64,000 bases of DNA from Sarocladium kiliense (taxonomy: Eukaryota > Ascomycota > Sordariomycetes > Hypocreales > Sarocladiaceae), in assembly GCA_030734395.1 (NCBI GenBank), contig JAUZTG010000029.1, positions 4,588,001 through 4,652,000 on the forward strand, written 5' to 3'. A model generated the notes under the pieces. That model saw nothing but the letters and a program-made list of their open reading frames with translations, was not told where the DNA came from and made no database searches. The position numbers were made by a program, and so were the translations under genes. This document shows, one piece after another, positions 1-11,143 of the stretch. Position 1 is the first letter of the stretch. The number at the start of each line of letters is the position of its first letter.

Positions 1-65
1 TACGAGGCAAATGTGAGCCATACCCTTGAGTCTCTTGTGTCTGTTGTGCTCGTCGACGAAGACAT
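1..65 (-). CDS. possible 5' end of a minus-strand gene leaving the window
   Basis: On the minus strand an ATG at 65-63 opens a frame that stays open to the window edge (21 codons, Ser/Thr-rich start). It is preceded on that strand by a typical fungal leader: pyrimidine-rich with CAAC-type stretches. A possible GT donor (GTATGG) lies close to the left edge. No family can be recognised from so few residues. The main support is context: a long pyrimidine-rich stretch upstream on the same strand and no competing gene. It could equally be a chance frame. Confidence 0.3.
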   Translation of the reverse strand, partial: MSSSTSTTDTRDSRVWLTFAS

Positions 66-1150
66 AGTCTGCCAGAAGTCAGATACAATATCAAGTTGTG
101 GAGTTGGGGTCTAAATTGAGGGGCGCACTCTTCTGGGTCTCTCGCTGGGGGAACTGTTGCGGTGTAAAGGTCGAGAAGGAGCCCATTTGTGAGCTTTGTG
201 CATTCTGAGCCTCATGCGGCAGGATCTGGCGCACTGAGGGGTCGTTGTTGGCCATTGTCGCGGCCAGCGTTTAGGCGTGGGAGAGTGGTAGCGAAGGTCG
301 GCACCGGGTTGGGGAGGAGTCGGCCAGCAATGAGGCGAGGGTAACTAGAGCAGAGAGCGTCGCAAACTGACATGAAAGCAGCAGCGACGAGCCCTAGACC
401 ATGAGAAGGTGAAAGACGCTCCGAGGGCCGCTCGATGCAATGCGGCAAACGAAATCGACCGGGAGAAGTGGTGAGCAGGGGCGGTGCCTGCGACAGGGCG
501 AGGGTAGCGGAGTAAAGGTAGAGGGCCAGTCGCTGTTGGTGTCGCGGGTACCGTCGATTCGCTTTGTTGGGTAGGGCCAATGACTGGAGAACTTGGTCGC
601 AGCGTAGGTACTGAGCATATAACTTGGTTCGTTCGTCGGCAGACTGGGCCAGGAAATGCGATGACGGGATGCTGGGTGAGAAGAGCAGGATGGATGAGAC
701 GGGTTACGTCGAAGGGGTGGTCGGTGGTCGGAGGTGATGGTAGCAGTGGCAGTAGTCGTAGCGTAGCTACGGTGGTGGTGTCGAGAGGGGAGGGGGCTCC
801 AGCAACTGGACTGGACTGGACGGGCTGGGCTGGGCAAGACTGGTAAGGGCGCTGGGTCTGAGCGTGTGCACCCGCCTGCCCTGTACTGCACTGCAAGGTG
901 CTCCGCGCGCACCAGAAAACAAAGCTTGGTGGATGCGGACAGCCACTGTGACACGCTTGGGGCGCCGGACTAAGGGTTGATGGGGAATGTCCAAGGCGAG
1001 AGAAGGGGAGCCAGCACCGGTAGCCGTCGATGGAGGAGGAGGTGGTGGGACGGGGTGGGAGATGATGGAGAGGGGAGGGGTGTGCACTACCTGCTAGACT
1101 ATGTGTCTTAGCATAGTTGGTGCAAGTGACAGTGGTAAAGGGTTCAGTCA
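66..1150 (-). promoter_or_regulatory. long pyrimidine-rich (minus strand) stretch, possible promoter/leader
   Basis: The plus strand is strikingly G/A-rich and the minus strand C/T-rich over most of this stretch. Several overlapping long frames here have low-complexity Pro/Ser/Thr composition, as expected of CT-rich non-coding sequence. CT-rich tracts are typical of promoters and leaders of strongly expressed fungal genes, so the stretch most simply belongs to the possible minus-strand gene at the left edge. This is inference from composition only. Confidence 0.35.
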
Positions 1151-2007
1151 AGTTTAAGGCTTAAGCGCTAGGACCACAACACTGTCAGGATTCGATAACA
1201 GCGGCAGGGCAGGGTCATTCCGTTGTATTACTGGCCTTTCTTTGGCATTGAGAAGTACCAGTGGGGAGCTGGGTCAAATGCCCTGGCACCAGCTACCGGT
1301 GTCCCCTCTGACGAACAAAGGATAAGTCATGACCCTCTCTTTCTTATGTGTGCGAGCTTTAGTGGTGTTATAGCTGGTGTTATCTCATATCTCACCTCAT
1401 GATGTTCCTGGCTCGCCAAGGTGCACATTGCTGGTTCCACACGCCGCATGATCGAAGGGCCATGCTCCAGACCAAATAAACAGGGCACCACAGGGCAACA
1501 CAGGGCAGCTCGTTATGATGAAGCTCCGCTCCTATCTCTTTACCTAAGCCTTTCTATTGTCCAAAGCGGGTTCCTGGGGTCAACGCCGGTCTGCCCATTA
1601 GCCAAAGGCCAAGTCTCGCACCAGAGTCCCGTACTGGCTGGTCACTGTGTTGCTCGGCTAATGACTGTCACGCTAGAGAACAAGCCGTGATGCCGCCCAG
1701 GCTAGAGGCGAACCCTCGACGAGTATGTCAAACTTCGTTTGCTCAGGAGAAGTAAAGAAGGAGGCTTAATTAGCAGCCGATACTGTCCAGGCTCCAAGAA
1801 AGAGCAAGGGGAGGCGAAAGGCCGATCAGCTGACAGGGTCCAGAATTGACGAGTGCCGAATGACTGTCAAGACAGCGGAAAGGAGTCACGGTGACCAATG
1901 TCTTATACTGGGTGCGTCAAAATGCCCCCTCCTCCGCGATCAAAGCCTCGTCTCGCCTCACGGCTGAGCACTCAACAGGTGGCAGGTAGCGAGGTTGTCC
2001 CCCGGGC

Positions 2008-2016
2008 ATCTGATAA
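2008..2016 (+). promoter_or_regulatory. exact ATCWGATAA (SreA-type GATA) match, orphan
   Basis: The nine bases ATCTGATAA match the consensus of the fungal iron-responsive GATA repressor family (SreA/Urbs1/Sre). About one chance match is expected in 64 kb, and no iron gene lies beside it, so function is doubtful. Confidence 0.2.
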
Positions 2017-2474
2017 ATGACTTGTGGTGACGTTATGTTAAGTCAACTTATTTTCTGAGCCGGTAGAGCCGGGTTCGCCCGCAGTCTGATTGACTACGGC
2101 GAAGACTGGGTATTCGATCGACCATGTCGAGGATTTCTTGTCAACAGTGAGCTTTGTTGGCAAGATGACCTATATTAGGCTGGAAATATAGGGCTAAAGT
2201 TCCAATCTTTCGTCAGGGTGAACAATGGCAGAAAAGGGCGGCGACCGAGTGGATAGGCATGGTTGTTGAGGCTCCCAGGACCAGGGTAAGGTGGTAAGGG
2301 GGTTCCCCATGCTGACGGGACGGGAGGGTTGGACGATCGTCTGGACCACGTACCTAACCGAAGCTGCCATGACAAGTCACACTGAGATTATCGACACTTC
2401 AACGGTCCTGCCGACCCTTTTGGGTGTCCCAAAGAACAGGAAACTTCCGTTGCAGCCAACGTACATACAGAACA

Positions 2475-2521
2475 TGTGTGGATGGTGGTGCTGGTGGTGT
2501 GTGTGGATGTGTGCGCACGCA
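2475..2521 (+). repeat. GT-rich low-complexity patch
   Basis: An irregular run of GTG/GGT units ending in GTGTGTGGATGTGTGCG. It is a degenerate microsatellite-like tract with no perfect repeat unit. Confidence 0.5.
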
Positions 2522-4729
2522 CAGTGGTTGGCCTGCAGGACGTCGAATGCGATGTAGCTGTACTATGGTGTGCTTCGGCAATCTCACCGCCGGGACCAGG
2601 AGTCGATTCGGATTCAGCGGAAGGATGTTTGTGACAGCACCTGCATCTGGTCAGCACTTGTGCTGGAGGAAGAGGCATCTGGTCTGTAGGATCGCAATGA
2701 AGGAAGATCAAGCCTGACCGTCCGCGGGAGTATCATGAGCTCATGCCTCAGTAGAACCTTGGTCCAAGTACTGTCTGCCAGGCCTCGATCCATTTCGAAG
2801 CGTTCTGCATGGATCCCTACTTGCCTTCCAATTGGTACCTCTGTGGCACTACACGACCAGTGCTGACTGGGTCTTGCGTTGACAGTATTTGGTCACCCAC
2901 CCCTCCCGCGCTTCTGGTCCTGCTGCCTGCCGTTTTCCCCCCTAACCCAGAATTCACCCCACCTCCCCATCGCCATTTCCACTCTTACTCCTACGGTCCT
3001 CCACCAAAGATCTCCACTGTGCATCATCGCCTACCAAGCCCGAGACATTTCTGCCATTTCTTCGTTGGTCGAGCCTGTGGCTCCTGCTCCTGGGTGAGAC
3101 TGCTCCATCGCCTTAAGCTTGCGCCCTTGACTTCCCCTGCTGACATCATCTTAGCGGTCTTCGGAAGCTCAATGTTTTTGAGATACTACCTGCGAAGGTG
3201 TTTAAGAGGGCCAGCCCTTTCGGCTCTTGTGAGGACCGGAATGAAGGTCCTACGCCAGGTGTGATTCCAATAGGAACAAAGGTATGCAGTGGAACGCATC
3301 ATCACTCCGTGGCTGTCTCCTAGACGTACCACCCAGGCGCCTAGTTCAGTGTTTCGACGTTCTTAAACCCAAACTTGCTGATCAGAGTTGGGCCGGCTCC
3401 GATGCCTTCCCGTTCGCCCATCAACCCGCATTGGTGACAGACCTGTAAGAAGGCTGCACTCGCTGCGTTTATTACGCCACGGGGGTGAGGGCGAATGACT
3501 GTGAGCTCATGTCGCCGTGCCCTCGTCGAATCTCATGAGGAGGCCATTGTCCATTAGCCAAAGGGTGATCAATACATTCGCGGCTGATGCTCCCTCTTGC
3601 ATCATTCCATGGTGACTGTTTTGTACATGCTTGGTTTGGTGTGCTAGATTGTGCTAACCTGTGGAGGTAACACCGGTACTGCTAGCATGGTTTGAGACAC
3701 CAACTCGCTCCCACCAAGTTCTCGCGGCGAGGGTCATCTAGGAACGAAGTGTAGGCCCCATCCATGCAACAAGCGAAGCCCAACGCCATCATCGACATTC
3801 GTTTGAAGTGTTCAGACATGACGAGACATGTCTGCGAGTCATGCCTAATTTTAAGCCAGCCCCGGCCGCGCGTTGCCGACTTCTACTGATTCCCAAGTTC
3901 AGCGTCCATTGGAGCAGTGCAAAATTAGCAGCCCCAGGACGTCGTGGGGTTTTGGAAATTACCGAGACGGAGCATGTTAGTCGTTTCCAGGGTCTTTCCA
4001 GGGCTTCCATTAGCCTTCCCATCTGGGACGGCAACATTTCAATTCTCTTTGCGATTCGCTGTACCAAAATTCCAGGCCAGGCTTATCAATAAGATGAAAC
4101 AAGCTGCCAATCTTATTTCAGAGCGTCAGAGGAGATCCGCATGAACCGGATCCTGGATTCCCGTCCTCGGTCAAACCTGATGTCATCGTGGCAGTATGTT
4201 GGCACCAGATACAAGTCATGCCCAGACCTTCAGACGTTTGAAGCGCGACGCGCCTGCCCGACCTTCCCCAACCCCGAGAGTTGCCTTCGCAATAAACACG
4301 ACACAGAACAGATGGCGAACATGAGCCGACTGGCTCTACCAGCCAGCGTTTGACAGGGCAAGCCAGTGGTGGTACAGGCTGGTGTCAGGATACGAGGTTC
4401 GCCACGAGTGTTTGCCTGACCGCGATAGACGGATCTGCGAGTGGGTTTCACGTGAAGGAACATTGCGTTGCCCAGTGGCGGCCATGCTACATCGACACTG
4501 TGTGACTATCCGATCCTCGGATGTTGCATCGACCATGCGACGTGGGCTGGAGTATTTGCCATGGCGGGAAGCATACACCCAGCGCCTGTGCGAGTGGTTG
4601 GGAACTCGCCAGTTGGGTCGCCTTTTAAGACATCATTGGTAGCGGGTCCATGCGGCCCCATGATGGGTTTCCTAGGGCACCCGGTTATGAGCAGGTCACG
4701 GCACCCGAAATCCCATTGCAAGATGCTAT

Positions 4730-4738
4730 TACGGAGTA
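4730..4738 (+). repeat. TACGGAGTA dispersed motif, copy 1
   Basis: Exact intergenic copy of a nine-base motif seen three times in the window. Confidence 0.4.
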
Positions 4739-5253
4739 CAGTTGGATGAGACCAAGTACCCTGAGATAAGTAAATTCAGCGGACAGGAGTGGCCTGTGCC
4801 CGATGGTAGCTCGAAGTCAGTGGAGGCTAGACCGGCGAGCCGCATTCCATGTCAACTGCCGATCAAACGCCTACCTAGACTTCGCCCCAAAAGTTCGCGC
4901 GAACTGCGCGCCAATATCACGGCACCGGTATCCAGAGACTGTGGCTAACAGAAGCTCCACGTTCCGCACATTCCGCTCCAGTGATGTGCCTTTAGATGAG
5001 TGCTGCCCACTACGCTTTGTACCATGTGACTAGCCACCATCCATCGGGCTGGGGTTTCCAAGGGTCGGATTTCGGATGGATGGACGGACGAAACTTGCAC
5101 ACGGATTTGTGCCCGGCTCTATAGGGTAAGGTAGTTTCGGCGAAAAGACGAGCCCGTCCCTGTGGTACGAGGATTCGACTTCGCCTGATGTGGAGGCTGC
5201 TAGGAGCTAAATTGCATTATTTCGCTCCTGGTAAGTGAATACAAACTCTATCG

Positions 5254-5490
5254 TCAATGTTCATAGGTCGAGACTGATCTCCTGAGCGTGCCACGACTTT
5301 GATGACCAACTCTTTTCTCCATTATGTCGAACTTGGGAACATACTCCTGCAACTCACCGGCGACCTTGATCACCACCGTCGGTGTCCCATGAGGGACATC
5401 ATGAGCTTCGAGATACCAAACGTCAACACGATATCTTCGCTTGCTTTGGACTTGATATAGCCCGTTGATCAATACAGCCTTCGCTGGCAT
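5254..5490 (-). CDS. weak small open frame, 78 residues
   Basis: A minus-strand frame beginning with ATG and reading 78 codons to a stop. It has a fairly protein-like composition (mixed hydrophobic and basic residues, no low-complexity runs). I recognise no domain, signal peptide or membrane segment. It stands alone in a gene-poor stretch, so it may be a remnant exon or chance. The frame extends further upstream without an ATG. Confidence 0.2.
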   Translation of the reverse strand: MPAKAVLINGLYQVQSKRRYRVDVWYLEAHDVPHGTPTVVIKVAGELQEYVPKFDIMEKRVGHQSRGTLRRSVSTYEH

Positions 5491-6039
5491 TGAAGTATCC
5501 CCTGGCTGGTGCAACCCGACCCAGGATTCAAGAAAGCTTGAGATAGCTCGCCTCAGAAATCGTGACAACACTCCTGGGCATTCTTAATCTTGAGAGAAAT
5601 GAGCCGATAATCAATTCAAACAGACCCTTTTCAGCATGTCTTGTTTGCAAGGCTGTTTACCTACCTTGTCCAAGGTCTAGTACTATCTGTGCCAGGTCAT
5701 AGGTAGGCGCCGAACGTCCCACAAATCTGAAAGTCATAGGTACGAAGGGCAAGCCCCTCCCCCGCCATTGGGAGCCAACCGATTAGTAACGAAGCGAAAA
5801 GCACTTCCGTCTCCGACGTCGCATCCAGTATCCTGTCCACGATAACAACCTGCACAATAACTCGGCCGACAAGAACTGTCTTCCGTTTCTCAGCATTGCG
5901 AGAACCTCCACTCTGATCCTAGAGCCACGACGAGAAACTTCGCGCCCACTACCTGCCCTGTCACGTAACTACCACCACCATATTTAGAACACATCGCATT
6001 TCAAGGGCCCCCTCTATCGTCCTATAGCGACTCGACACT

Positions 6040-6703
6040 ATGGCCGAGCTTGACAACGCCAACCCAACTATCCTCAACGCGTCCCAGCTGCCTACTCGGG
6101 AGGTCAAGGCTGCACCGCGCAACGGTCCCGACGCGAAGTTCAACGGCGCCATCTTTGCAAAGCCGTCATACCTATCACAGCCGTTCTACGTTGAAGGTTT
6201 GAGTTGGGGACAAGACGCAGCTGAGGACGACCTGGCTGTTGAGGCTATCGATGAACAGGAGATTTACGGTGAGAGTCTCTATGTCATAAATGTGCGATGC
6301 TTTCCGGCTGACCAGAATGAAAGACCTGATCGCGCCGATTACCGACCCCGAACACCCCGTTTCGCTTGGCCAGCTCTCAGTCATCAACCTCCCCGACATC
6401 CATATCACACCATCCCCTTCACTCGGCGTCCCGTCGCCAAATACCATAGTTCAAGTCTCTGTTCAGATTACCCCAACAGTAACGCATTGTGGTCTCGCCA
6501 CCGTTTTGGGACTCGGCGTTCGCGTCCGTCTCGAGCAAGCCTTGCCCCCGAACTATCGCGTCGACGTCAAATGCAAGGAGAACAGCCACAGTCAAGACGA
6601 TCAAGTCAACAAGCAGCTTGCTGACAAGGAAAGGGTGGCGGCGGCACTGGAGAACGATACGTTAAGAGGAGTGCTTGATAAGATGCTCGAGACATGCGTG
6701 TGA
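6040..6703 (+). CDS. CIA2: cytosolic Fe-S cluster targeting protein Cia2 (MIP18 family)
   Basis: Two exons, 6040-6268 and 6324-6703, with a 55-nt intron; 202 residues. The intron restores the family block EIYDLI...ITDPEHPVSLGQL, which the unspliced frame breaks. The C-terminal half carries the MIP18 core: NLPDI, then the THCGLATVLGLGVRV segment with the conserved reactive Cys, then the C-terminal ALENDTLRGVLDKML helix ending LETCV. Cia2 works with Cia1 and Met18 in the cytosol as the targeting complex that hands Fe-S clusters to apo-enzymes. The N-terminal 60 residues are variable, as usual. The start is the first ATG after a C-rich leader. Family assignment is firm; length fits fungal homologues. 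Confidence 0.92.
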
Positions 6704-7421
6704 GAGGTCCTGGCGCAATTCTCAACCTTGTACAGGAGATGCGAGGACGAAATTGACATGGGGAAACCGTCAAGTGCTGGCTACACGATTCACTAATCGT
6801 GACATGCACACTCGCGACCGAGCACGTCGCGCGGAAAGCGCAGACGCATGGAATTGAGGCCAGATGAACGATTCCGAAGGCATGACTGTCGACCAGGCCT
6901 GGCACCTCTATGGACAAAAGTTGACAATCATTGGGTTGGCAACGGCGTATATTTGGTGCTGTGGTGCTGTTTATAGTCATCAACCAAAGAACTCGTATAG
7001 TTGCCGCACGTGGGTATGGCCTGAGCTAGGTCCTTCAAATAAAGAAGTCCCATCCGTGATGAAGGGATGAAGCAATGAAATCTCGCGCATCCCGAACCGG
7101 TAATGAGTCATTCTGTGTTTTCCCAGCACTCTGTACGGACTACGTGCTTCTAAATTTGACGGTATCGGGTTGGAGATGTAGGAGATGTCACATGCTGGGT
7201 CTGTGGCTTGGCGGTGCGGATTGCGTGCTTGATCTGCCAGACTTACTTCTGTACCACCCCCCATTTTCATATTTAGGGCTTTCGTTTCGTCTTCTTGAAT
7301 TGAATCTGGCTTCAGTTGACATATCCGATCGCGATAACGGACCAGAGCCTCTTTCTCTGCTCTTGTCTTTGCAGAGAGTAGCCCGAGCCACTGTTCTGAA
7401 GAGCCTCAAAGACATACCATC
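6704..7421. other. intergenic, CIA2 3' side and transporter promoter
   Basis: About 720 bases between two plus-strand genes. Only short unsupported frames are present. The stretch after about 7330 (CTTTCTCTGCTCTTGTC) looks like a pyrimidine-rich leader of the next gene. Confidence 0.4.
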
Positions 7422-9177
7422 ATGGTGGTCGGCGCCCTGTCGTTGCTGGAGGGCCGGTTCTCCAAGGTCGGGCCTCGACTTGCAGAAACAGTCCGACACA
7501 ATTGGCACCTTGGTTTCACAGCATTCGGTGGCCCACCGGTGCACTTCAAGATTGTGAGGCTATCCTGTCGAGAAGCCTGGAATCTCGGGACCCTGTTGCT
7601 GATATTCTGTGTTTTGTAGCTGCGAGACAAATTCACGACGAAACTGCAATGGATTGATGAACAGATGGTATGACTTCTTCATAGCATTACCCAATGTTGG
7701 CTCGTCAGCTGGCTAATTTACAAATGTAGTTTGAAGAGCTGTTCAGTGTTTCGCAGGCCCTCTCTGGTCCTGCTAGCACTAAGCTGCACTACTGTATCAA
7801 TCTTATCCATGGCGGATTCCTGTCCGCTCTACTCGCATTTGCCGTTTGGAGGTGGGTGATTAAACAGATTCCGTAATCGCATTTGTGAACACGAGCTAAC
7901 AAAGGACCCTGATGGAAAGCATTCCCGGCGCTCTGGGCATGTATGGTCTTTCCCTCGGTGTTAGCAAAATCGAGGACACCCTGCCTCGCCAAGCCTATGC
8001 TCTCTTGTCTGGTCTCAATGCGGCCACCGTCGGTATCATTGCTCTCGCTGCCGTGCAGCTATCTGAGAAGGCCATAACCGACAAGATGACCCGCGTCATC
8101 GTGTTTCTTGCTGCAGCTGCTGGCATGATGTACACCGCCCTGTGGTACCTGCCCGTGCTCATGGTTTTGGGAGGAATTGCCGCAGTGGTGCATGACTTCA
8201 GGTGGCTACATGGGCCGATTGCCTGGCTACGGGGTCTGTTTCGCAGGAACAAGGGTCCTGTCCAGGTGGACGAGGAAGAGCCTGTGGCCGAAATTGAACT
8301 GAGAAGCAGGGACAGCATTCCCGCTGGGTCACACGTCAGTGCCCAGCGAGCGGCAGCACGCGAGCGGCCGGTTCCATCGAAGCGAGGACCTCATCGCGGA
8401 GACTCGCAACCCAGTGATTCGAACTTGGACACCACGCTGCAGTCTGGCGCCTCAATAGACTCCCATGACGAGCCTCGTGTGATTCCGCCTCAGCGTCGAA
8501 TTCACACGTCTTGGAAAGGTGGTCTTGTCGTCATCGCCTCCTTTCTTGCAACCTTCGCCGCCGTGATGATTCTCCGCGGTGTGCTTAACAACCCGCCCTT
8601 GCTGTACCAGCTCTTCTCCAACATGTTTCTCGCCGGAACCATCATCTTCGGCGGCGGCCCGGTCGTCATCCCTCTCCTGCGTGACTATGTCGTCGCAGAG
8701 GGCTGGGTTGGCTCTCGTGACTTCCTGATCGGCCTTGCTATCATTCAGGCTTTCCCAGGTCCGAACTTCAATTTCGCGGTGTATCTCGGAGGGCTGACTG
8801 CCCTGAATGGTGGGCATAATGCAGCGGCTGGAGCAGCGATTGCGTTCTTGGGTATTTTCTTCCCAGGATTGACTCTTGTTCACGGAACCATGGGTGTTTG
8901 GCAGGCAATCCGAGGTTGGCGTGCGGTTAAGTCAGCTGTCCGGGGCGTCAATGCTGCCGCCGTAGGGCTCATATACACAGCTGTGTACAGGCTGTGGCAG
9001 ATCGGGTATATTGATGAGGGTTATCGTGAGGGTGCCAGCTTGGCCTTGCAACCGTGGTGGGTTGTTGTAACAGCAACTAGTTATGTTGGTGGCATGTGGT
9101 TCGGCGTACCACCTCCCGTAGCCATCATACTTGGCGGAGTGATGGGTATGATCTGGTACGGCGTTGTGACGGCCTAA
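7422..9177 (+). CDS. chromate ion transporter family (CHR/ChrA) membrane protein
   Basis: Four exons: 7422-7553, 7620-7667, 7730-7851, 7905-9177; 524 residues. It is a two-domain CHR protein. The N-terminal half has the signature GFTAFGGPPVHF (residues 31-42), continued by WIDEQMFEELFSVSQALSGP across introns 1 and 2. The C-terminal half repeats it as FGGGPVVIPLLRD (about residue 349) and AFPGPNFNF. The halves are joined by a charged Ser/Arg-rich linker at about residues 215-300. Members export chromate or move sulfate-like oxyanions across the plasma membrane; fungal substrates are mostly untested. The 16-codon exon 2 and all phases fit. The gene converges on the mitochondrial protein gene with only 33 nt between stop codons. 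Confidence 0.9.
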
Positions 9178-9210
9178 GAGGCTCTATGAGATACATAGCC
9201 AAACCTCAAT

Positions 9211-10230
9211 CTATACCTTGGGTATTGCACCGAGGTTTTTCGTGGCTGCTCGCTTTGCGATCCGTTCTCGGACTGCGTCCCAAATCCACCACTCCACAGG
9301 ACTTTTCTTCCCCTTCCTCATCTTCTTTGCTGTCTTCAAAGCGGCGTCATCTTGCACATAGAATTTGTTGACTGCTCGCAGATTGTACCACTTCCGTGAG
9401 GCTGCTTCTTGGTCGGTGTGATCACGGACATAGTTGACCAAACCCAAGCGGGATCGTTCTGGCAGAAGGTGACCTGCTTGCAGCTTGCTATAGCGTGGCT
9501 TCCCGATAAAGTTCATGGTAGTGATCGTCAGTGGTGTGGTGGGCGGCAGAGTGAGAACGAAGCGCTCCAGAGCTTGGCGAGAAGCCCGAGCGGCAGTAGG
9601 GAGGTGCATGTGCATATGTGTGACGAAGGGAGAAGTGGTGTATCCAATGAGAAGCATAGGGATGATCCCGCACAATGCAACTGTGATAGGAAAGTCAGTA
9701 TGGCTAGCTTAAAGAGCAATCGAGAGACGTAGTGCGAGGGTGAGGCTTACGGCCAACCGGTTCGAGTTCAAGCCGACCCTCCGATACATAGCCTGGCACG
9801 ACAGCAAAGCAGAAGAAAGCGCCAATAAAAAGACTTGTAATCTTGAACATGGCCAGAAATGTGACACGGCCTGTGCCAGCGTGGTAAATGAGAAGTCTCT
9901 CGGGCAAAGCTAGATCACCTAGTCAGTACTGGTCCTAGGCATGTCGACATTGTGCAACGAACCATTGCCAGTTTGCCTCTCCGCAGCCGACTTTGCCCTC
10001 TGTTTGATCTGGTCTTTAGGAAGGGCTTCCTTGTTCCTATTCCTATTGGCGGCGGCTGAGTAGAGCTGAGGCCCAGTGATAACGCGTGATGCGAGTAGCG
10101 TGGCTGTAGTTGGAGCGAAGGTGCGTTGCGAAGTGGATGAGAGGACTGTATTGCTTGAGGTCCGCCGGACCAATTGCACATACAGTGATGAAAGCCTCGT
10201 GGAGCTGCAAGAGGGTCTGAGTAAGTTCAT
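9211..10230 (-). CDS. mitochondrial membrane protein, TMEM70/TMEM186/TMEM223-like
   Basis: Exons on the minus strand: 10230-9963, 9909-9751, 9680-9211; 298 residues. The N-terminus (MNLLRPSCSSTRLSSLYVQL, Arg/Ser-rich, no acidic residue) looks like a mitochondrial presequence. The core begins LPERLLIYHAGTGRVTFLAM, followed by two hydrophobic segments (around FIGAFFCFAVVPGY and LALCGIIPMLLIGYTT), then a basic matrix-type tail containing TMNFIGKPRYSK. This layout matches a fungal inner-membrane family related to animal TMEM70/186/223, some of which assist respiratory-complex assembly. That relation is from memory and moderate. In-frame ATGs upstream (10257, 10329, 10353) would lengthen the presequence. 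Confidence 0.7.
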
Positions 10231-10480
10231 TTTCGAGTACTGTGCAAAGTGCGGCATTGTGAGAGAGCGAAGCTGTTGAATCCTTTGAGGACATTGAAAT
10301 TTCGAGCGGCGCGACGTGAGAGTGGCCATTGCAGACCCTAACCCTGGGCACATTCATGGTGTACTCGACATCTTGCACAAGTCTCCAATAGCAGCAGTGA
10401 AGGGTTCTTCAATTAACGATCTTCAAATATTGTGTGTTCTGAACTTTGAAATCTGCTTGATATACTTGAGCATTGGCAGC

Positions 10481-11143
10481 TTAGACAACGTTCTTGGTCA
10501 GCCACTCCTGCCACTGGTCCTCTGTCCACCCAGAGCTCACGTCTTGGACAATACCATCGTAAACCACAGTTGGAGTGACGTGGACGCCAATCAGCCTGTT
10601 CATCTTTGTGATAACCTTTATATCGTTGGTGACTGCGTTGCCTGAATTGAGTGAACCATCCTGTCCCGGCTTATCCGAAACTTTCAGCAGCTCATATACC
10701 TTTTTCTCGTCTACCCCTGCTTTACTGGCAACCTTGGCAAGCCTTTTGTATGTGTCGTTCCTCAGCTCATTGACGACGCTCACGTCAAAATATTCAGTCT
10801 GTTCTTCAAAGAGTATGCCGCTAAATTGCCAAAACTTGGCTGCATCGATCTTGAGGACTGCCATGGCTGCCTCGTGCATCAGGGTCGAGCTGGGATGCCA
10901 GGGCTGAATTTGCGGGCGAAACACAACACTCAGCCCTTTGGCCCACGCCGGATTCGCGCGTACTTTCGGGAAGACGATGTTGTTCAGAGAACGGAAGATT
11001 TTGGCTGAGAAGGGGCAGCAGTAGTCGAGGTAGATCTCCATGGTATGGGTGGTGTGTGATACGCCTCCATTGTCGGTAGAGGAAATTGTCGGCGGAGCGG
11101 CGAAATCGAGCTTATGACCTGCGAACTTGGGAGGAACGGCCAT
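10481..11143 (-). CDS. DsbA-like thioredoxin-fold protein
   Basis: A single exon, 220 residues from the ATG at 11143. The frame is open upstream to 11233 with another ATG, which would add a 30-residue basic Thr/Arg-rich extension that could be an organelle signal. The first strand and active-site region read MEIYLDYCCPFSAKIF, typical of DSBA-like thioredoxin folds. The motif is C-P-F-S, so the second cysteine of CxxC is replaced by Ser. The helical insertion and the cis-Pro region near GVHVTPTVVYDG follow as in the family. Fungal members are uncharacterised; roles as oxidoreductase or glutathione-transferase-kappa-like enzyme are possible but unproven. Confidence 0.75.
   Translation of the reverse strand: MAVPPKFAGHKLDFAAPPTISSTDNGGVSHTTHTMEIYLDYCCPFSAKIFRSLNNIVFPKVRANPAWAKGLSVVFRPQIQPWHPSSTLMHEAAMAVLKIDAAKFWQFSGILFEEQTEYFDVSVVNELRNDTYKRLAKVASKAGVDEKKVYELLKVSDKPGQDGSLNSGNAVTNDIKVITKMNRLIGVHVTPTVVYDGIVQDVSSGWTEDQWQEWLTKNVV

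Larger units (their letters stand above)
1151..6039. other. gene-poor region, no convincing gene
   Basis: About 4.9 kb without a recognisable gene. All open frames are short, overlap on both strands and resemble no family I know. Contents seen: a GT-rich low-complexity patch near 2475-2521, a C/T-rich plus-strand patch at about 2890-3120 that looks like a promoter or leader but has no gene after it that I can recognise, a TACGGAGTA motif at 4730-4738, an ATCTGATAA motif at 2008-2016, and a weak minus-strand frame at 5254-5490. The last few hundred bases before 6040 look like the CIA2 promoter and leader. Confidence 0.5.

Noticed and set aside
212..1151. Overlapping 120-270 codon frames on the minus strand
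   Set aside because: Pro/Ser/Thr/His low-complexity composition in several frames at once, as CT-rich non-coding DNA gives; no family resemblance.
2809..3264. 151-codon plus-strand frame
   Set aside because: Composition follows the C/T-rich DNA and a second frame is open beside it; looks like promoter or leader sequence.
9751..9775. GGTTCGAGTTC resembling a tRNA B box
   Set aside because: It lies inside the mitochondrial protein gene and no cloverleaf can be drawn around it.
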